Below are positions 63,597-64,000 of a stretch of 64,000 nucleotides of DNA, in pieces. Source of the stretch: JBGAPH01 sp046349955 (lineage in GTDB: Bacteria > Planctomycetota > Planctomycetia > Pirellulales > JBGAPH01); NCBI GenBank assembly GCA_046349955.1, contig JAXMBI010000032.1:1-64000 (forward strand). The letters are read 5' to 3'. The position numbers and the translations under genes were made by a program. How positions within the stretch are numbered: position 1 is the first letter of the stretch; the number at the start of each line of letters is the position of its first letter. The notes below the pieces were generated by a model. The model saw nothing but the letters and a program-made list of their open reading frames with translations. It searched no databases and was not told the origin of the DNA.

Positions 63597-64000
63597 CTAC
63601 TTCGCCATCTCCCCCGCCCGCAGATTCCGAAACGACAAGTTCGTCGTCGGGTCGTGCCCCTGCAAAATGAACGTGCCGGGGGCGAGCCGGAGGCCTTGGC
63701 GGGGGTTGTCGTGCGGCGGGCGGGTGTCGGTCCAGTCGGTCACTTGGATTCCGTTCACCCACACCGCGATGTGCGGCCCCGTGGCTAAGATCGTCTTGGA
63801 GAGCCACTGGAAGTCGTCGGACACCACCTTGCGGGCATTCTGTCGGCGGTAGATCGCGCCCGTGCCGCCATCGGCCGGTTTGGTGCGGTCGCCGTCTTTC
63901 ACGGCGTTGTGGATCTGGCTCTCGTAGCCGTTGGTCTTCTCGCCTGGGATGCTGCGGAAGAAGACGCCGGAGTTGAGCCCCTTGCCGTTGACGAAGGCCT
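63597..64000 (-). CDS. DUF1080 (3-keto-disaccharide hydrolase type) protein, partial
   Basis: Only the C-terminal ~134 residues are in the window; the gene runs off the right edge on the minus strand. Reading from the edge gives AFVNGKGLNSGVFFRS then GYESQIHNAVKDGD, NARKVVSDDFQWLSKT, IAVWVNGIQVTDWTDTRP and a C-terminal LAPGTFILQGHDPTTNLSFRNL. This is the DUF1080 beta-sandwich fold, abundant in planctomycetes and linked to glycoside degradation. Family call is firm. Confidence 0.88.
   Translation of the reverse strand, partial: AFVNGKGLNSGVFFRSIPGEKTNGYESQIHNAVKDGDRTKPADGGTGAIYRRQNARKVVSDDFQWLSKTILATGPHIAVWVNGIQVTDWTDTRPPHDNPRQGLRLAPGTFILQGHDPTTNLSFRNLRAGEMAK

Overview
The window looks like a chromosomal segment of a GC-rich planctomycete, most likely of the Pirellulales type. 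The lineage call rests on signature families seen together: four type-II-pseudopilin-like DUF1559 proteins, three LamG-type PEP-CTERM proteins, a secreted beta-propeller protein with an N-terminal LEPR motif and a dockerin, bacterial tetrahydromethanopterin C1 genes (fae, mtdB), and a leucine-rich-repeat protein. Species cannot be named from the sequence. No tRNA, rRNA, CRISPR array, phage or intact insertion sequence was found, and coding style is uniform, so this reads as core or niche-adaptive chromosome rather than an island.

Layout. 1-3.7 kb: tail of a TolC-family efflux protein, then fae and mtdB of the H4MPT formaldehyde pathway, and a convergent metallo-beta-lactamase-fold hydrolase. 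3.9-9.9 kb: a minus-strand three-gene operon with a DabA (DUF2309) protein, a NuoL-like DabB, and an extra NuoM-like subunit with an acidic histidine-rich tail, a probable inorganic-carbon uptake system of unusual composition. 10-21.5 kb: a Gfo/Idh/MocA oxidoreductase, a decayed esterase remnant, the beta-propeller/dockerin protein, a long acyl-CoA dehydrogenase, two small membrane proteins, a frameshifted secreted protein with a cadherin-like repeat, and a HerA/FtsK-like ATPase. 21.6-29.2 kb: two DUF1559 genes, small lipoprotein and hypothetical genes, a DoxX-like protein, an asparagine synthase and an overlapping LRR protein.

29.2-37.4 kb: three tandem paralogous LamG (two also PA14-like) PEP-CTERM genes sharing one ribosome-binding leader, followed by two more DUF1559 genes. 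37.7-45.8 kb: LolC/LolD-type ABC exporter, ribosomal protein S1 with a recognisable promoter and strong terminator, a short sigma-70 factor, a CBM9-like protein and flotillin-like FloA. 46.6-53.5 kb: a Tad (Flp pilus type) secretion block tadZ-tadA-tadB-tadC-tadE-tadE-tadG, tightly overlapping, without pilin, prepilin peptidase, secretin or CpaB in the window. 54-64 kb: a zincin-like metallopeptidase, adrenodoxin-type ferredoxin, a C-terminally shortened PII protein, an ABC-3 metal permease fused to an MntR/DtxR-like domain, the long primary-type sigma factor, a methyltransferase, a nucleotidyltransferase-HD protein, a ThiF/MoeB enzyme and the end of a DUF1080 gene.

Two short palindromic repeat families recur right after stop codons (CCCTCTCCC..GGGAGAGGG at four places; GGTCCGC..GCGGACC at two), suggesting dispersed 3'-end hairpins. 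The leading candidates for follow-up are the three-subunit DAB operon, the permease-sensor fusion with its 49-nt palindrome, and the stop-codon-linked repeats.
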